From Pseudoips prasinana (Eukaryota; Arthropoda; Insecta; Lepidoptera; Nolidae), in the NCBI GenBank assembly GCA_951640165.1, contig OX621257.1, forward strand, positions 8,381,201-8,445,200: 64,000 nucleotides of DNA. Direction: 5' to 3'. Position 1 is the first letter of the stretch. Every line of letters begins with the position of its first letter. Positions 1 to 10,924 of this stretch are shown one piece after another. Under the pieces are notes generated by a model, which saw only the letters and a list, made by a program, of their open reading frames with translations, was not told the DNA's origin and did not search any database. The position numbers and the translations under genes are program-made.

Positions 1-150
1 CAGAAGTACCCTAAACCGGCGAGCATGTATGAAGAATATAATGTCAGTAATCGAGGCAAAAGAAGTATGCAAAGATCGTGACAAATGGAAATCCGTTGTC
101 TCTGCCTACCCCTCTGGGAAACAGGCGTGAGTCTATGTATGTATGTATGT
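1..150 (+). mobile_element. 3' end of a non-LTR retrotransposon (RTE-like), truncated by window edge
   Basis: It is nearly identical to 24830-24980. It encodes the C-terminal tail (NRRACM...DRDKWKSVVSAYPSGKQA) and stops at TGA, and a TATG repeat tail follows (about 135-154). Only the terminal region is visible. The clade assignment (RTE-like) rests on the short tetranucleotide tail and the tail protein motif. Confidence 0.6.
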
Positions 151-280
151 ATGTAATAAAAATATTAGTATGAGAAGAAGGCTCATGGTTCAACACTGTG
201 TTCAATCTTCATGGTATTTGGACGTTACTTTTATGTGAATTGTGCATTACTGTATTTAAATGATAAAATAAATTCATAAT

Positions 281-535
281 GTTGGCGTGGTTGGCAGATG
301 CTTGCTTTTCACGCCGGAGGTCGTGGGTTCGATTCTCACCCAGGACAGATATTTTTGTGTATGAACATGATTATTTGTCCTGAGTCTGGGTGTAATTATC
401 TATAAAAGTATGTATTTACAAATGAAATGAAGAATATGTAGTATATCCGTTATCTGGTTTCCATAGTACAAGCTCTGCTTAGTTTGGGATCAGATGGCCG
501 TGTGTAACTAATGTCCCAGGATATAATTATTATTA
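281..535 (+). repeat. tRNA-derived SINE, subfamily A, full-length
   Basis: A Pol III A-box-like region (TGGCGTGGTTGGC) and a B box (GGTCGTGGGTTCGATTC) are followed by the shared body CCTGAGTCTGGGTGTAATTA and the tail GTCCCAGGATATAATTATTA. The same body recurs at about ten places in the window on both strands. Confidence 0.85.
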
Positions 536-659
536 ATTTAAATACATGAATATACAGAGATATAGAATTTAATCATCCTTAAAACGGGACTGCCAACGGC
601 GTTACGGTCATACCCAAGAAGAGTAGTCGCCATTGCAATCACCTCCATACTCTGTTAGA

Positions 660-2835
660 TTATGGAAAGTGTATTGAACGCCCAAATCCTCAAGCATCTC
701 GAGAACAATGATCTTCTGTGTGATCACCAATTCGGCTTTCGTCGAAATTGATCTACTGGAGATCTTCTAGTGCTTGCAACTCACCTCTGGGGCGAAGCAA
801 TTGAGAGGCACGGTGAAGCCTTAGCGGTTTCGCTTGACATCTCGAAGGCTTTCGATAGGGTCTGGCATATTAGTCTGCTCAACAAGCTTCCATCATATGG
901 ACTACCTTCTGGCCTGTGCACTTGGATTTCGATTTTCTGACTGGGCGGTCTATAAGAGTGGTCGTTGATGACTGCTCTTCAGATCTCAAGGCCATTAATG
1001 CCGGTATCTGAGGAACACCGGCATAAATGGCTTTAATGGATCTGGTCTCTCAGCTACGCTCTTTTTGCTGCACATTAATGACCTGCTTTTACCCGGTATT
1101 TATGGGTACGCAGATGACAGCACAGTTTCAGAGAGCTACATATCCGATCCATGGGCTAGTAGCAGCACAACCGATTCTCTCAGAGAGAGTATGGTAGAAC
1201 GGATGAACTCGACCCTCCAGGTTATATCTGATTGGGGTATTGTAAACAGGGTCGATTTCAACGCCACCAAAAGACAGGCGTGTCTTTTTCCGCCAGGAAG
1301 ACCCCGTTCTATTGGACACCCATATTCCGTGATGTGTCTGTACCGATATCCAATCACTAATTCTACTAATTGGGTCTCAATTTATCTTGCGACTTGAATT
1401 TCGGCCGGTGCATTGAGTCCATAGCTAAGGTCTCTGCCAAAAAGCTTGGTATACTTAACAAGGTGAGACGGTACTTCACGAGGGAACAGCTTTTAAATCT
1501 ATACAAAGCTCAAGTCCGACCCTGCATGGAGTACTGCTCTCATCTTTGGGACGGCTCCGCAAAGTATCAGCTAGACTCTTTGGATTCGATAGACAGACGA
1601 TAGAGACCTAACAAGTAAAAAGCTGCAAAACTTGGATCATCGGCGTCTGGTTGCTAGCTTATCGGTTTTCTACAGGCTGTTTCATGGAGAATGCGCTCAA
1701 GACCTCCATGAACTTATCCCTCCATCTCCCTTTTTTCATCGGACTACAAGGCATCGGGAGGCTCTCCACCGCTATGTTGTTGACATCCCATTATGCCGTA
1801 CGGAGCGTTTTGCTTCCTCTTTCATCATACGCACGGCTAAGCTGTGGAATAACCTCCCAAACGACGTGTTTCCAGACTCATATAACATGGGTTTATTCAA
1901 GGTTAGAGTGAACCTGTTTAATAAAGCTGACAATTTGACAAGTCCAACATATGTCAAAAAGTTACAATTCGACAATGTTTCTGTTTAATAAAACTTACAG
2001 GTGACAAAATTGTCATGGTGGAAAATCCACAAATATGTCGGGTTGTCACGACTATCCGACATATTTCTGTTTAATAAAACTTTTTGAGCGACAGGTGACA
2101 GGCGACAATTAGTCGTGAAAAACTTGTCAATTCTACTTTATTAAACAGAAAATTGTCATGACATATTGACATATTTGTAGAATTGTCCGAAAATTCTGAC
2201 AGGGGCCTTACCTTCTGTTGCGATTCATATTTTGAATATTGTAAGAAAGTGTTTATAAAAGGTTTAATACAAAAAATGGTACTTACATCGAGCACCGAGA
2301 GTAGTGATGACGAATACTTGGAACAAATACAAACGAGGAGGCAATGATGGTTATTTAAAAGCAAAATCAATTTAATAACATTAAATTATTATTATTTATT
2401 TTTGACTACATCATTCCATTACTTTGTAGATATTTTTTTCTTGTTTTACCCTCATTTATCTTCATAAAACAGAATGATCAGCAAATATGTCACAAGTTGT
2501 CACGACAATCCGACAATTGTCAACCGAAAATTGTCGGACATAATTTTACTGTAGTTTTTTGACATATGTCGAGTTTTATTAAACGCGTTTTTAAATGACA
2601 AATATGTCAAAGATTTTATGTTGACTTTTTACATATTTGTCACCTTAATTAAACAGCCTAAGCAATACAATTATGTCATTTTTGGACATATATGTCAACT
2701 TGTCAGCTTTATTAAACAGGGCCCAGGCATCTTATGGGTACGCGCGGTCCACCTTCGACCACATCTTCACTTACCATCAGGTGAGATCGTGGTCAAGCGC
2801 AAATCCATTTTGCATTAAAAAAACATACGTGGTTT
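660..2835 (+). pseudogene. Decayed LINE reverse transcriptase (Jockey/CR1 superfamily), split by a TIR element
   Basis: Conceptual frames read through frameshifts and stops: an RT fingers/palm segment near 662-900 (QFGFRRN, then a stop, then ALAVSLDISKAFDRVWH), the catalytic YADDSTV near 1107-1127, a thumb region near 1370-1603 (LGILNKVRRYFT...YCSHLWDG), and the C-terminal region to 1911 (TAKLWNNLP). It is interrupted at 1912-2723 by an inserted DNA element and resumes at about 2728 with the last codons and 3' end, which has an A-run near 2815. A second, minus-strand copy of the same 3' end lies at 7470-7590 and shows the empty site. No intact ORF remains. Confidence 0.75.
1912..2726. mobile_element. 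Non-autonomous TIR DNA transposon inserted in the LINE
   Basis: The left end CTGTTTAATAAAGCTGACAA and the reverse complement of the right end (ending CTTTATTAAACAGGG) match over about 28 bases. The TTTAATAAAA and TTGTCACGACA motifs recur inside in both orientations. No transposase is present. The right terminus GGGCCCTGTTTAAT resembles Harbinger-type ends, but the left end lacks the GGGC and I see no clear target duplication, so the superfamily is open. Confidence 0.65.
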
Positions 2836-3049
2836 TATTTCCGTACTTCTACGGTCAATTACCAATGTCAGAGGTCCACTGGGTGACTTAAACAACTCAG
2901 TGACTACAGTTACCAAAACCCATACAAATAAATTAATCTATACAAATAAATAAAATTGGAGTGTCTGTTTGTAATATTGAAATAACCGGCTTTTACTAAA
3001 TTAATATGAATATATATACGGTACATACACCAAAATAACATTTTTTACA

Positions 3050-3292
3050 ATTTTTGTCTGTCTGTCTGTCTGTTTGTTCCGGATAATCTCTGAAATGGCT
3101 GGACCGATTTTGATGGGACTTTTATTGGCAGGTAGCTGATGTAATAAGGAGTAACTTAGGCTACTTTTATTTTAGAAAAGTCTTTTATTTTACAAAAACA
3201 ACGAAATAAACTAATTAAAATGCGGACGAAGTCGCGGGCACAGCTAGTAATTTATAAAATTTAACGCGAGTAAAACCGCGGGGCTCAGCTAG
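3050..3292 (+). mobile_element. Two adjacent Helitron 3' ends
   Basis: CTAG-type ends occur at 3247 (GGGCACAGCTAG|T) and again at 3292 (GGGCTCAGCTAG|T). The second is preceded by TTTATAAAATTTAACGCG, the usual interior of the family, which suggests that the first element inserted into the second. The 5' ends are decayed. Confidence 0.55.
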
Positions 3293-4730
3293 TCATCTAT
3301 AAAATCCTGGTGAAGTAGGCGATGTTATTTATAGCGGCAACAATGATTCTGAAAACCTTTTAACGAAACGATAGTCCATTATATATTCTCGAATATCAGT
3401 CTTTAATGGGGTGGTTTGGCGTTCGCTTATTCATAAAGAGTTTTAACAATCTTTATGGTATCACACCAATATAACCCGTATATGCCAGCCACCATATGGT
3501 CAGAACAGACTAAATACATTAAAAAAGGAGGGATGAAATTGAATAATTTATTAATATTTATGTTAATTAATTCCGCTAATTAATTTGCGGAATTAACACT
3601 ACATAGGTTTGTCACCGACATACGCATAGTAATGCCTAATTCCATTTCTTTAAATCATAATTACAAGCGGAAAACAAACGAAAGACGACAAAAGACTCCC
3701 TAATTTAACAAACGACATGTAAAATAACAAATTAAATTGAGTTAATTTTTTTAGAAATTATTTTCTTTAGACCGAAAGTATATAGTAGTATTAAAATCGT
3801 ATTTTGGGATCGATGTTGTTCCTAAAAGAATTTTCAAATTTCACATAATAATAATGTTAACATTGATACTTTTTGAATACTTCGTAACCAGACTTAACGC
3901 AAATTATTTCATAATAGTACATTTTCCGAGCATGTTTATTACTACGAGCTACACGTTAAGTGAAATATTCAACTGACTGGATCTTGTTGGGTAAAATCGC
4001 GATTAATAATTATGTGAATTTGACCATTCGAAATATGAACAAATCGCTATTTTGTCAGTTAGAGATGGGCCAATTGGTGACTGAACTGACTTGACCGATT
4101 GCGAATATGATCACACGCGACGTAATTGTTTTTGGACGATTTGATCTTATTCCAAGTTCAACTTGTTATTAACCAAAAACTTGCGGAGAGAAAACAATTT
4201 GGCTCTAATCTGTGTGGCTTAATGTACCGTGACCGCTTAAAAGGTTCGATTTCGGAGCTTCTACGTGCTTCTGAAAGCATGCCAGATACGGCTGCAGTCA
4301 TCAACCAAAAGTCGTAAATTCAAATCACAGGCCCATGGGAAGGCATGCTCAATTTTGATACAAAAATAATCACTATAACGGCTAAGTGCGTGTTGGATTC
4401 ACGCACTGGAGTCTTTGTTCCATCGTCGGATATATAAAATTATTGATAAGGTACCAAAAACACGGCCACGTAACTAAGTACGTTTCATAATTTCTAAGAA
4501 CAGTCAAAAAGTTGTCCTATCATCAAATAAATATTAATATATATTTCTTAATAGATGTGTATGTAGGTATTAATTTCAGCAAAAAAATTGAACTGCCTGA
4601 GAAAAATTGTTCATATAAAGATCTTTTATATTTAACCCCATTAAAATTATAAGTAAACGTGGTACGTATCCTAATTTTATTCCTAATAAAATTATGATAC
4701 ATTCTTAAGGGGAGATAATATTTATTACTA
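3293..4730. other. Unassigned AT-rich DNA
   Basis: No gene or clear element ends are seen. The short frame at 4126-4317 has no recognisable domain and no support as a gene. Confidence 0.4.
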
Positions 4731-4731
4731 A

Positions 4732-5042
4732 CTAGCCGTGCCCCGCGGTTTTACCCGCGCCTAACTTTATAAATGATCCCAGCTCCTCCCCCGTAGGTGA
4801 TAGCGTGATAATAATAATATGTACCCAATATGTTGAACCGACATCTTAGGAATATTCATGCATTTAAAGTAAATCCATGCAGTACTTTTTGAGTTTAGCC
4901 CGGACAAGAATTTATACAGACAAAAATTCTAAAAACTATATTTTTGGCTTCTATATCGATTGTAGATCACGCCCCAAGTATCCTTTTAAAAAATATTCAA
5001 TGTACAGTTTTAACTTTCCTACGATTTTATTATATGTATACA
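4732..5042 (-). mobile_element. Non-autonomous Helitron (about 320-bp family), inverted partner of 5963-6278
   Basis: Read on the minus strand it runs from TGTATACATATAATAAAATC (expected TC altered to TG) to GGGGCACGGCTAG at 4732. It shares its whole length with 5963-6278 and 30045-30367. No protein is encoded. Confidence 0.7.
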
Positions 5043-5962
5043 TAACATTAAATTAGCATTTAAAGCTATTCTTGTCATAAATTCGATAGCATTCATTGTT
5101 CTTTTTGTGCAGCAGCTGTAAGAATGATTTCATTACACCTGTCAAATTTGACACAAAATGTTCTGAACTGATATGTGTCATGAAAACATTCGCTGCTGAT
5201 ATATACGCATACTAGAATTCCTAAATACCCTTATCCTAACGGAACAGTACTTATTTAAAGTAAACAAAACAAAAATTATATTTACAGTTATAATATCCGT
5301 CTGTCTGTCATCCAAACTTCTATCTACTAATAGGATGTTTGGATAAAAGAAAGACGGAATGGTTCGGTTGCACCTTTTTTTTAGAGAATCCTAAAAAGAA
5401 AATCTACTTTAATATTTACACTAACATTTGCGGAGACGGCTAAAATGAGTTCATTGACTAGTACGTGAGCAAAAACTGCTCACAAGAAGAAACCACAATA
5501 TTTTTGTCATAAGACTACTGGGTAATATAAGAATGTATCGAGAGTTTTCCCTATAGAGTTTCACTTGCATTTTCCATATAATATATCAAAGGTTAATAAA
5601 CTTAGGTCATTGATTTCTTGAGGGTTAGGTTCTCTGAGCACGTCCTTTCAGTACAGCTTTACAAGAAATGAGTCGACCTATTTCCCAATAACGAAGGCAT
5701 CAGCCATTTAAAAAGCTATTATAAAATAATATCAGGATGGTTGATTTTCAAATACCTAAGAATATTAAAATATGTGGGAAAATGTTGGAATATTTATTGC
5801 TTAGTAAAATGAAAAGAATGTAGGTATAAATGTCTGTATAAAGAAGAAAATGGAAATGATAAAATAAACTTTGTCTCCTTCTTTATTATAAAAAAACATT
5901 GACGTTAATTATTTTTTTACATGATAATTAACTTTTACAGTTTCCCTAGGAGACAACACCCA
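5043..5962. other. Spacer between two inverted Helitrons
   Basis: About 0.9 kb of AT-rich DNA. No coding frame or transposase is recognisable, so there is no evidence that the inverted pair moves as one unit. Confidence 0.4.
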
Positions 5963-6278
5963 TCTATATCTTAATAAAATCGTAGGAAAGTCAAAACTGT
6001 ACCTACATTGAATATTTTTTTGACAGGATACTGGGGGCGTGATCTACAATCGATATCGAAGTCAAAAATCTAGTTTTTAGAATTTTTGTCTGTTTGTCTG
6101 TATGTATGTCCGGGCTAAACTCAAAAAGAACTAGATGGATTTACTTCAAATTTTGCATGAATATTACTAAGAGGTCGAGTCAACATATAGGCTACATATT
6201 ATCACGCTATCACGCACAGGGGAGGAGCTGTGATAGTTTATAAAGTTTAACGCGGGTAAAACTGCGGGGCACATCTAG
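5963..6278 (+). mobile_element. Non-autonomous Helitron, about 316 bp, intact ends
   Basis: It starts TCTATATC and ends GGGGCACATCTAG, with A before and T after, which is the A|T insertion rule of Helitrons, and no target duplication. Confidence 0.75.
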
Positions 6279-6440
6279 TCCTGAATACAGTAGCAAAATA
6301 ATTATAGAATTACACGCAGAAGGCGGATTTCCGGCAAATGTCAGGATTGTGCGGTAATTTCTCTTCATATAGCCCGAATATAGTATGATTAGAATTAAAA
6401 TACCCTTATATTATATATTAGTTGTAAATAATGTTGTAGT

Positions 6441-6481
6441 ATCTACATATACAAGGTATATATTACCTTGTATATGTAGAT
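6441..6481. repeat. Perfect 18-bp inverted repeat
   Basis: The arms ATCTACATATACAAGGTA and their exact complement are separated by 5 bases. Confidence 0.8.
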
Positions 6482-6523
6482 TAAAGGTAATTTATCATTT
6501 TTTTTTCATTTATATACATGTTT

Positions 6524-6755
6524 GTAGCGGTTGTCTAGCGGCAGCATTTTTAACCGTAGATAACGAAGACCTGGGTTCCTGGCTTGGATTTTGAAATATT
6601 CTATAGAAAGAAAAAAATCTTAGTATCAGACCGAAGTCTGGGAGTTGGCGTTATTATAGCCCCTGCCTCGGAGAGCTCTTAATGCCATCGGTCCTGTACC
6701 TGATCTCTTTCCAGGCGTGTCGCTGGATGAAATTCTACTAGGAGGACCTTATTAT
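6524..6755 (+). repeat. tRNA-derived repeat, subfamily D (old copy)
   Basis: It shares its order of motifs with 23879-24105: TCTAGCGG, a decayed B box near GACCTGGGTTC, GAAGTCTGGGAGTTGGCG, and GACCTGATCTCTTTCCAG-like text. Both copies are diverged. Confidence 0.5.
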
Positions 6756-6965
6756 TACACTGATGAAGTAGCATAAAAATTGGCACAGTTTAGGTTTATA
6801 CGGGAAAGAAGCGCAGAAAGCTAATATTTTTATAGAATATGCTTTACAAATAAAAAAGAATACTACAAAAAAACATTCTACATACTGCATGGCAGTATTT
6901 AGAACGTTTGACAGACACATACACATAACCAAACAGATAAGAGATTAATGTTATTTGTCTTAAAT

Positions 6966-7221
6966 AATAATAATAATATATCTAGGGACAATGTCACACA
7001 GATCATCCTAGCTCCAAACTAAGCAAAGCTTGTACTATGGGTACCAGGCGACGATATACATACTTATATAGATAGATAAATACTTTAATACATAGAAAAC
7101 ATCCATGACTCAGAAACAAATATTCGTGCTCATCACACAAATATTTGCACTTACCGGGATTCGAACCCAAGACCACCAGCTTCGTAGGCAGAAGCACTAC
7201 CTACTAGGCTACGGTGACCGT
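6966..7221 (-). repeat. tRNA-derived SINE, subfamily B
   Basis: The tRNA-like head is at the right (GGTCACCGTAGCCTAGTAGGT on the minus strand) and the B box is GGTTCGAATCC. The tail shares GTACAAGCTTTGCTTAGTTTGG with subfamily A and ends in ATT repeats. The plus-strand copy at 55914-56165 is its sibling. Confidence 0.75.
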
Positions 7222-7469
7222 CGTGTCTACAATCTAACTGAATGTCAAACATAACGGCATAGTCTTTGACAAAAGAACCTTAATAACGTTCAAACTTAAA
7301 CTTAAAGTAATTAATAAGTAAGTTAGAACAAATATATTCACACAATGTGTATTTTAAATATGTAACTTGCTTTCTAATGAATTACTAAGTATATTACTTT
7401 ATAAACTATTAATATCCAAATATTTAATTTTATACTTGTTGTTGTTATCAACATCTTTTTTTTAATGCT

Positions 7470-7590
7470 GGTAGGGTTTGTGCTTGACCACGATCTCACC
7501 TGATGGTAAGTGAAGATGTGGTCGAAGGTGGACCGCGCGCACCCATAAGATGCCTGTTCACTCTAGCCTTGAATACTACTTTGAACATGG
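7470..7590 (-). mobile_element. LINE 3' end fragment, same family as 660-2835
   Basis: On the minus strand it encodes AGAGTGAACAGGCATCTTAT and the following 3' region without the TIR element found at 1912-2726, so it preserves the pre-insertion sequence. Confidence 0.7.
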
Positions 7591-7659
7591 TATTTTGAAA
7601 TTGTTTTTAACATGACTTTCTTACAGTTAGGTATTTTTTATAAATAAAAGGGCGTTTGC

Positions 7660-7858
7660 AGCCACAGACGCAGGTTGCTTACTCACACAGGAGGAGCGCA
7701 TCGGAAGGCAACAAAACCTTCAGCCTTCTATGAGGAGCTTCTCTATGAGGCATAGGCGTAATAGTGGTGTTTATCTCTAGTTCCCGGAGCCATGACTCAC
7801 AGCACCGAGAGGCTAGGCTAACGTGCTGGTTTTAGTGGGTAACCCCGTAGCCTCCTAC
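7660..7858. repeat. Unclassified repeat-like segment
   Basis: A moderately GC-rich block containing GAGAGGCTAGGCTAACGTGC and TAGTGGGTAACCCC. It resembles LINE 3' sequence, but no second copy is visible in the window. Confidence 0.25.
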
Positions 7859-8370
7859 ATACTGACGGGCTGGTTAACTTGCCGTTCACGCCGCAGGTCG
7901 TGAGTTTGATTCCCACCCAGGATAGATACCTATTTGTGTGCGTGAACATGTCTGTTTGTCTTGAGTCTGGGTGTAATTACTTACTTATCGTAATAGTATG
8001 AGCAGTGGTTACCCTGGTGTCAGAGTTGTTCAACCAACCCAGTAGGCCTCTGACATGGATTATCGACTGTTGCCTAATGGCTACAACCGGGACCGACCGC
8101 TTAACGTGCCCTCCAAATCACGGAGACGATCACAAATTAAAACCACTTTGGCGGTCACCCATCTATGGACAGACCACTAGCCTAGTTGCTTAACCTCACC
8201 AATCACTTACGGACCGATGAGAGCATCTGGTTTTGAGCGATATATATATATATATATAAAAGTATGTATTTACAAAAGAAACGTAGTATAGGAAGGACAC
8301 CAGTTATCTGGTTACAGTTTGGGATCAATTGGTCACTTGTGAATAATGTCCCAGGATATTCTTATTATTA
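7859..8370 (+). repeat. SINE subfamily A interrupted by another repeat
   Basis: The head with B box (7859-7980) and the tail (about 8245-8370, AAGTATGTATTTACAAAAGAAAC...GTCCCAGGATATTC) are separated by about 255 bases that match the unit at 54571-54825. Confidence 0.7.
7981..8240 (+). repeat. Insert of the GTGGTTACCC repeat family
   Basis: It runs collinear with 54571-54825: CTTATCG, GTGGTTACCCTGGTGTCAG, GGCTACAACCGGGACCGA, CACCCATCTATGGACAGACC, GAGAGCATCTGGT. A related minus-strand fragment is at 56890-57015. Function and class are unknown. An AT run marks the right junction. Confidence 0.6.
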
Positions 8371-8719
8371 ATATACTCCGTCATATTCCTAAACAGCGGC
8401 GACCTATATAAGATTTCCACCACGAAAAGAAGGAAGCTTACACTGCTTCTCTAAACAATAGAGGAGGTTGGGGTTTTAAGCCATTTAACATGAAACCACC
8501 TACTTAATAACTTTCACCAGAAATATGTCCTTTAGAGTTCGAACCTCCGCAGCTCCGCTCAGGCAAAAGACGTGGAGATGTAAGGGAACGTTTGCTTTTA
8601 GGAGGGCTTTTTGTTTTGTAGATTTGGTCCAAGAGTTTACTTCTTCAGTTGACTAGTGGAAAACTTTGAGCCACTTATGATGAATGAGACTAGTAATTAC
8701 CTGGCCGGCCTATGGGTCT

Positions 8720-8985
8720 TGTGCTTAGTGACCTTGTCAGCTATGCTAGAATAATAATTATAATAATAAAATTTATTTCAGAAAGTTACAGATTATTAAG
8801 TTAAACAGTGGGTACATAATCATTATAAATTTTGCTCAAACATTGCGTATTTTATGCTCATACTTATATATTATGATGATGATCTGTACAAAATATAATA
8901 ACCCTGCCTCTTAAACTAGGCAAGCCTGTGTCTTAAGAGATAGTGTTCCGTCATTTTTATTTATTTTCTTTTACCCTTATTATTT
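8720..8985 (-). repeat. Probable LINE 3' UTR fragment
   Basis: ATAATAATAAAATTTATTTC at the left looks like the reversed tail of a CR1/Jockey-type LINE 3' end, and the body is AT-rich. There is no coding sequence. Confidence 0.3.
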
Positions 8986-8989
8986 AGTG

Positions 8990-9072
8990 GTTGTGTGTGT
9001 GTGTGTGTGTTGGTGTGTGCGTGTATGTGTGTTCATGTGTGAAGGTGCGCGAATGTATGTGCGTGTGTGTGA
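8990..9072 (+). repeat. GT microsatellite
   Basis: Imperfect (GT)n mixed with GTGTATGT and GTGCGTGT variants, directly before a SINE-like tail. Confidence 0.85.
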
Positions 9073-9084
9073 TATTCGCAAAGA

Positions 9085-9300
9085 ATAGAAGACGTGGGTC
9101 CGATCGCCCTTAGGACAAATCTTTATCTGATGAGCGCGATTATTGTTCTGTGCCTGGGTGGAATTTATCTCAAATATAGAAATATATTTAGAAATATATA
9201 AGTATGTTTATGAGTTGTCTGGTTACCAAAGTACAGGCTTTGCTTAGTTTGGGACCAGATGGCAGTGTGTTAGTAACTGTTGTCCAAAGATATTTAATAT
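9085..9300 (+). repeat. SINE subfamily A, diverged
   Basis: A decayed B box (GACGTGGGTCCGATCGCC), then GTGCCTGGGTGGAATTTATC and a tail with GCTTTGCTTAGTTTGGGACC. Confidence 0.65.
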
Positions 9301-9494
9301 TTTTATTTAAATTTGGCCTCATCAGTTTTATTGGGGTTAACTATTATATACTCTGCACTAGACGGTAGGGTTAAAAATATTGACGATTCCACACAAATGT
9401 AATATTTTTATGGAATAAATGAATTTGAATCTTGAATCGAAAGAATTCAAATTAATTGCTACCTGGATAACGTTTTCTTAGCGTTCAAATGTTA

Positions 9495-9535
9495 TAGAAT
9501 ATAAATCTCTGTAAGTTACAGAGATTTATATTCTA
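9495..9535. repeat. Perfect 20-bp hairpin with 1-base centre
   Basis: TAGAATATAAATCTCTGTAA is followed by one G and then its exact reverse complement. Confidence 0.85.
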
Positions 9536-9909
9536 ATTTTATTATACCTATAAAACATCCAAGAATTGTAACTAGGTGTATGTGCAAGTTATCAAGGAAA
9601 TATTGCTTATGAAAAGAGTTCCACTCATATCTCGCGGGACGCCTACGATATGAAATGAAATAGCACCGGATATGCTTTTGCCACCAGGTCAAATCAAGTA
9701 CAAGTTTCCGGTTGGTTTCGTACATTAACAAAACTATTCTCTACAGCCCATTACACCTAAAATATCAGTACTTTTACTATCAATTTAAGGGAAAACACTT
9801 CCCTTCATTACGCAATATTAAGATTCCCATAAAACCAAAAGAAAAAGTAGGGGAAACCGCATTCGAGTACTAGCTATACGATTTCAATTTGTGCGTGTCG
9901 GGTTCGTTT

Positions 9910-10072
9910 CTAGATCAGTTTAAATAGCGAATCAGGAGCGTTCATTTGACATTGATCTTGCAACTTCATGCGCGCGCGCATTCGCGGACGCCAGTTTTAA
10001 AAATAAAAAGTAATATTATTAGTTTTTCTTTTTGTGAAGTGTTGTGTGCTAGTGACGTGATTTGATTTAAAA
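9910..10072 (+). promoter_or_regulatory. Candidate promoter and non-coding first exon of the Osiris gene
   Basis: The 5' coding exon opens at a splice acceptor, so an upstream leader exon is needed. This stretch is free of recognised repeats. It has an insect initiator-like ATCAGTT at 9914 with TATACG about 38 bases upstream, or alternatively TTTAAATA at 9919 with a later start. It ends in a strong donor, AAAA|GTAAGT, at 10072/10073. If correct, intron 1 is about 12.6 kb. This is inference; a leader exon elsewhere upstream of 22650 is equally allowed by the coding data. Confidence 0.28.
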
Positions 10073-10747
10073 GTAAGTTTTAGTGTATTTTATTTAAAAT
10101 ATTTCGGAATTTTATGACGGCACTTTTGGTTTAGATTTTTTTGTGTTCAGACTGATTAAATCAGAACTCAATCTGTGAATTTGCGCATTATACAAAAATT
10201 AATATGTATAAAGCTTAATCAATGTGCAAAAGTTAATAAAAGTATTTTAAGCCTGTATCGGTCGAAGCATTTTAGGACTTATTGTAAGGTAATAGAGTTT
10301 AAATTGAGGTAAAAGCTATTATACCGTTCTGGTTAAGTGTTAACTTGACATTATATGTGCAGTAAAACACTACTGATTGTTACGGATAAGACTGTATATA
10401 TTGTTCGAGAATAAAAAGCTTATTATTAAACCTTATGATGAAATGCAGTATGTCCGTCTATCTGACACAGTGGTACAATAATATCTCAGAAACTACTAAT
10501 ACTTTAAAATAGATATACATATTGCTAGTCTCACAACATTGCATATATTCAAATGTTAACAAATGACAGGTTCTATTTTATATATCTTTTTGTTTTTTAT
10601 GAATTATAAATAACAACAGAATTAAACTCCAAAGTTAAAAACAAATTACTTTTATTATATTGCAAATACTTTTTTTTCAACTTTTAACCCTTATATTTTT
10701 TTAAGTTTGAGATGATTACTTAAATAACTTTTTAAAAGTATAGTAGA
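10073..10747. other. AT-rich DNA without recognised features
   Basis: If the leader exon at 9910-10072 is real, this is the start of intron 1. No coding frame or repeat boundary was found. Confidence 0.4.
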
Positions 10748-10924
10748 CAAGCTGTGGCCAGCCATTTTGCCCGTATTAAACTATATAAATTATAGCCTAT
10801 GTGTTATTCGGACATATAAGCTATATCACTACAAACTTTCAGCATAATCCGTTCCGTAGTTCTTGTGTAAAAGAGTAACAAGCATACATATTCACAATCT
10901 ATCACATTTATATTAATAGTAGGA
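10748..10924 (-). mobile_element. Helitron, 170-190-bp family, decayed 3' end
   Basis: On the minus strand it begins TCCTACTATTAATATAAATG at 10924, contains CATAGGCTATAATTTATA, and ends CACAGCTTG where CTAG is expected. Confidence 0.55.

Noticed and set aside
281..340. Possible tRNA gene from the B box
   Set aside because: The head is diverged, cannot fold into a full cloverleaf, and is followed by a repeated SINE body. The same holds for the other B boxes in the window.
2071..2370. 99-codon minus frame
   Set aside because: Lies within the non-coding interior of the TIR element.
4126..4317. 63-codon frame
   Set aside because: No domain or splice signals and no repeated copy.
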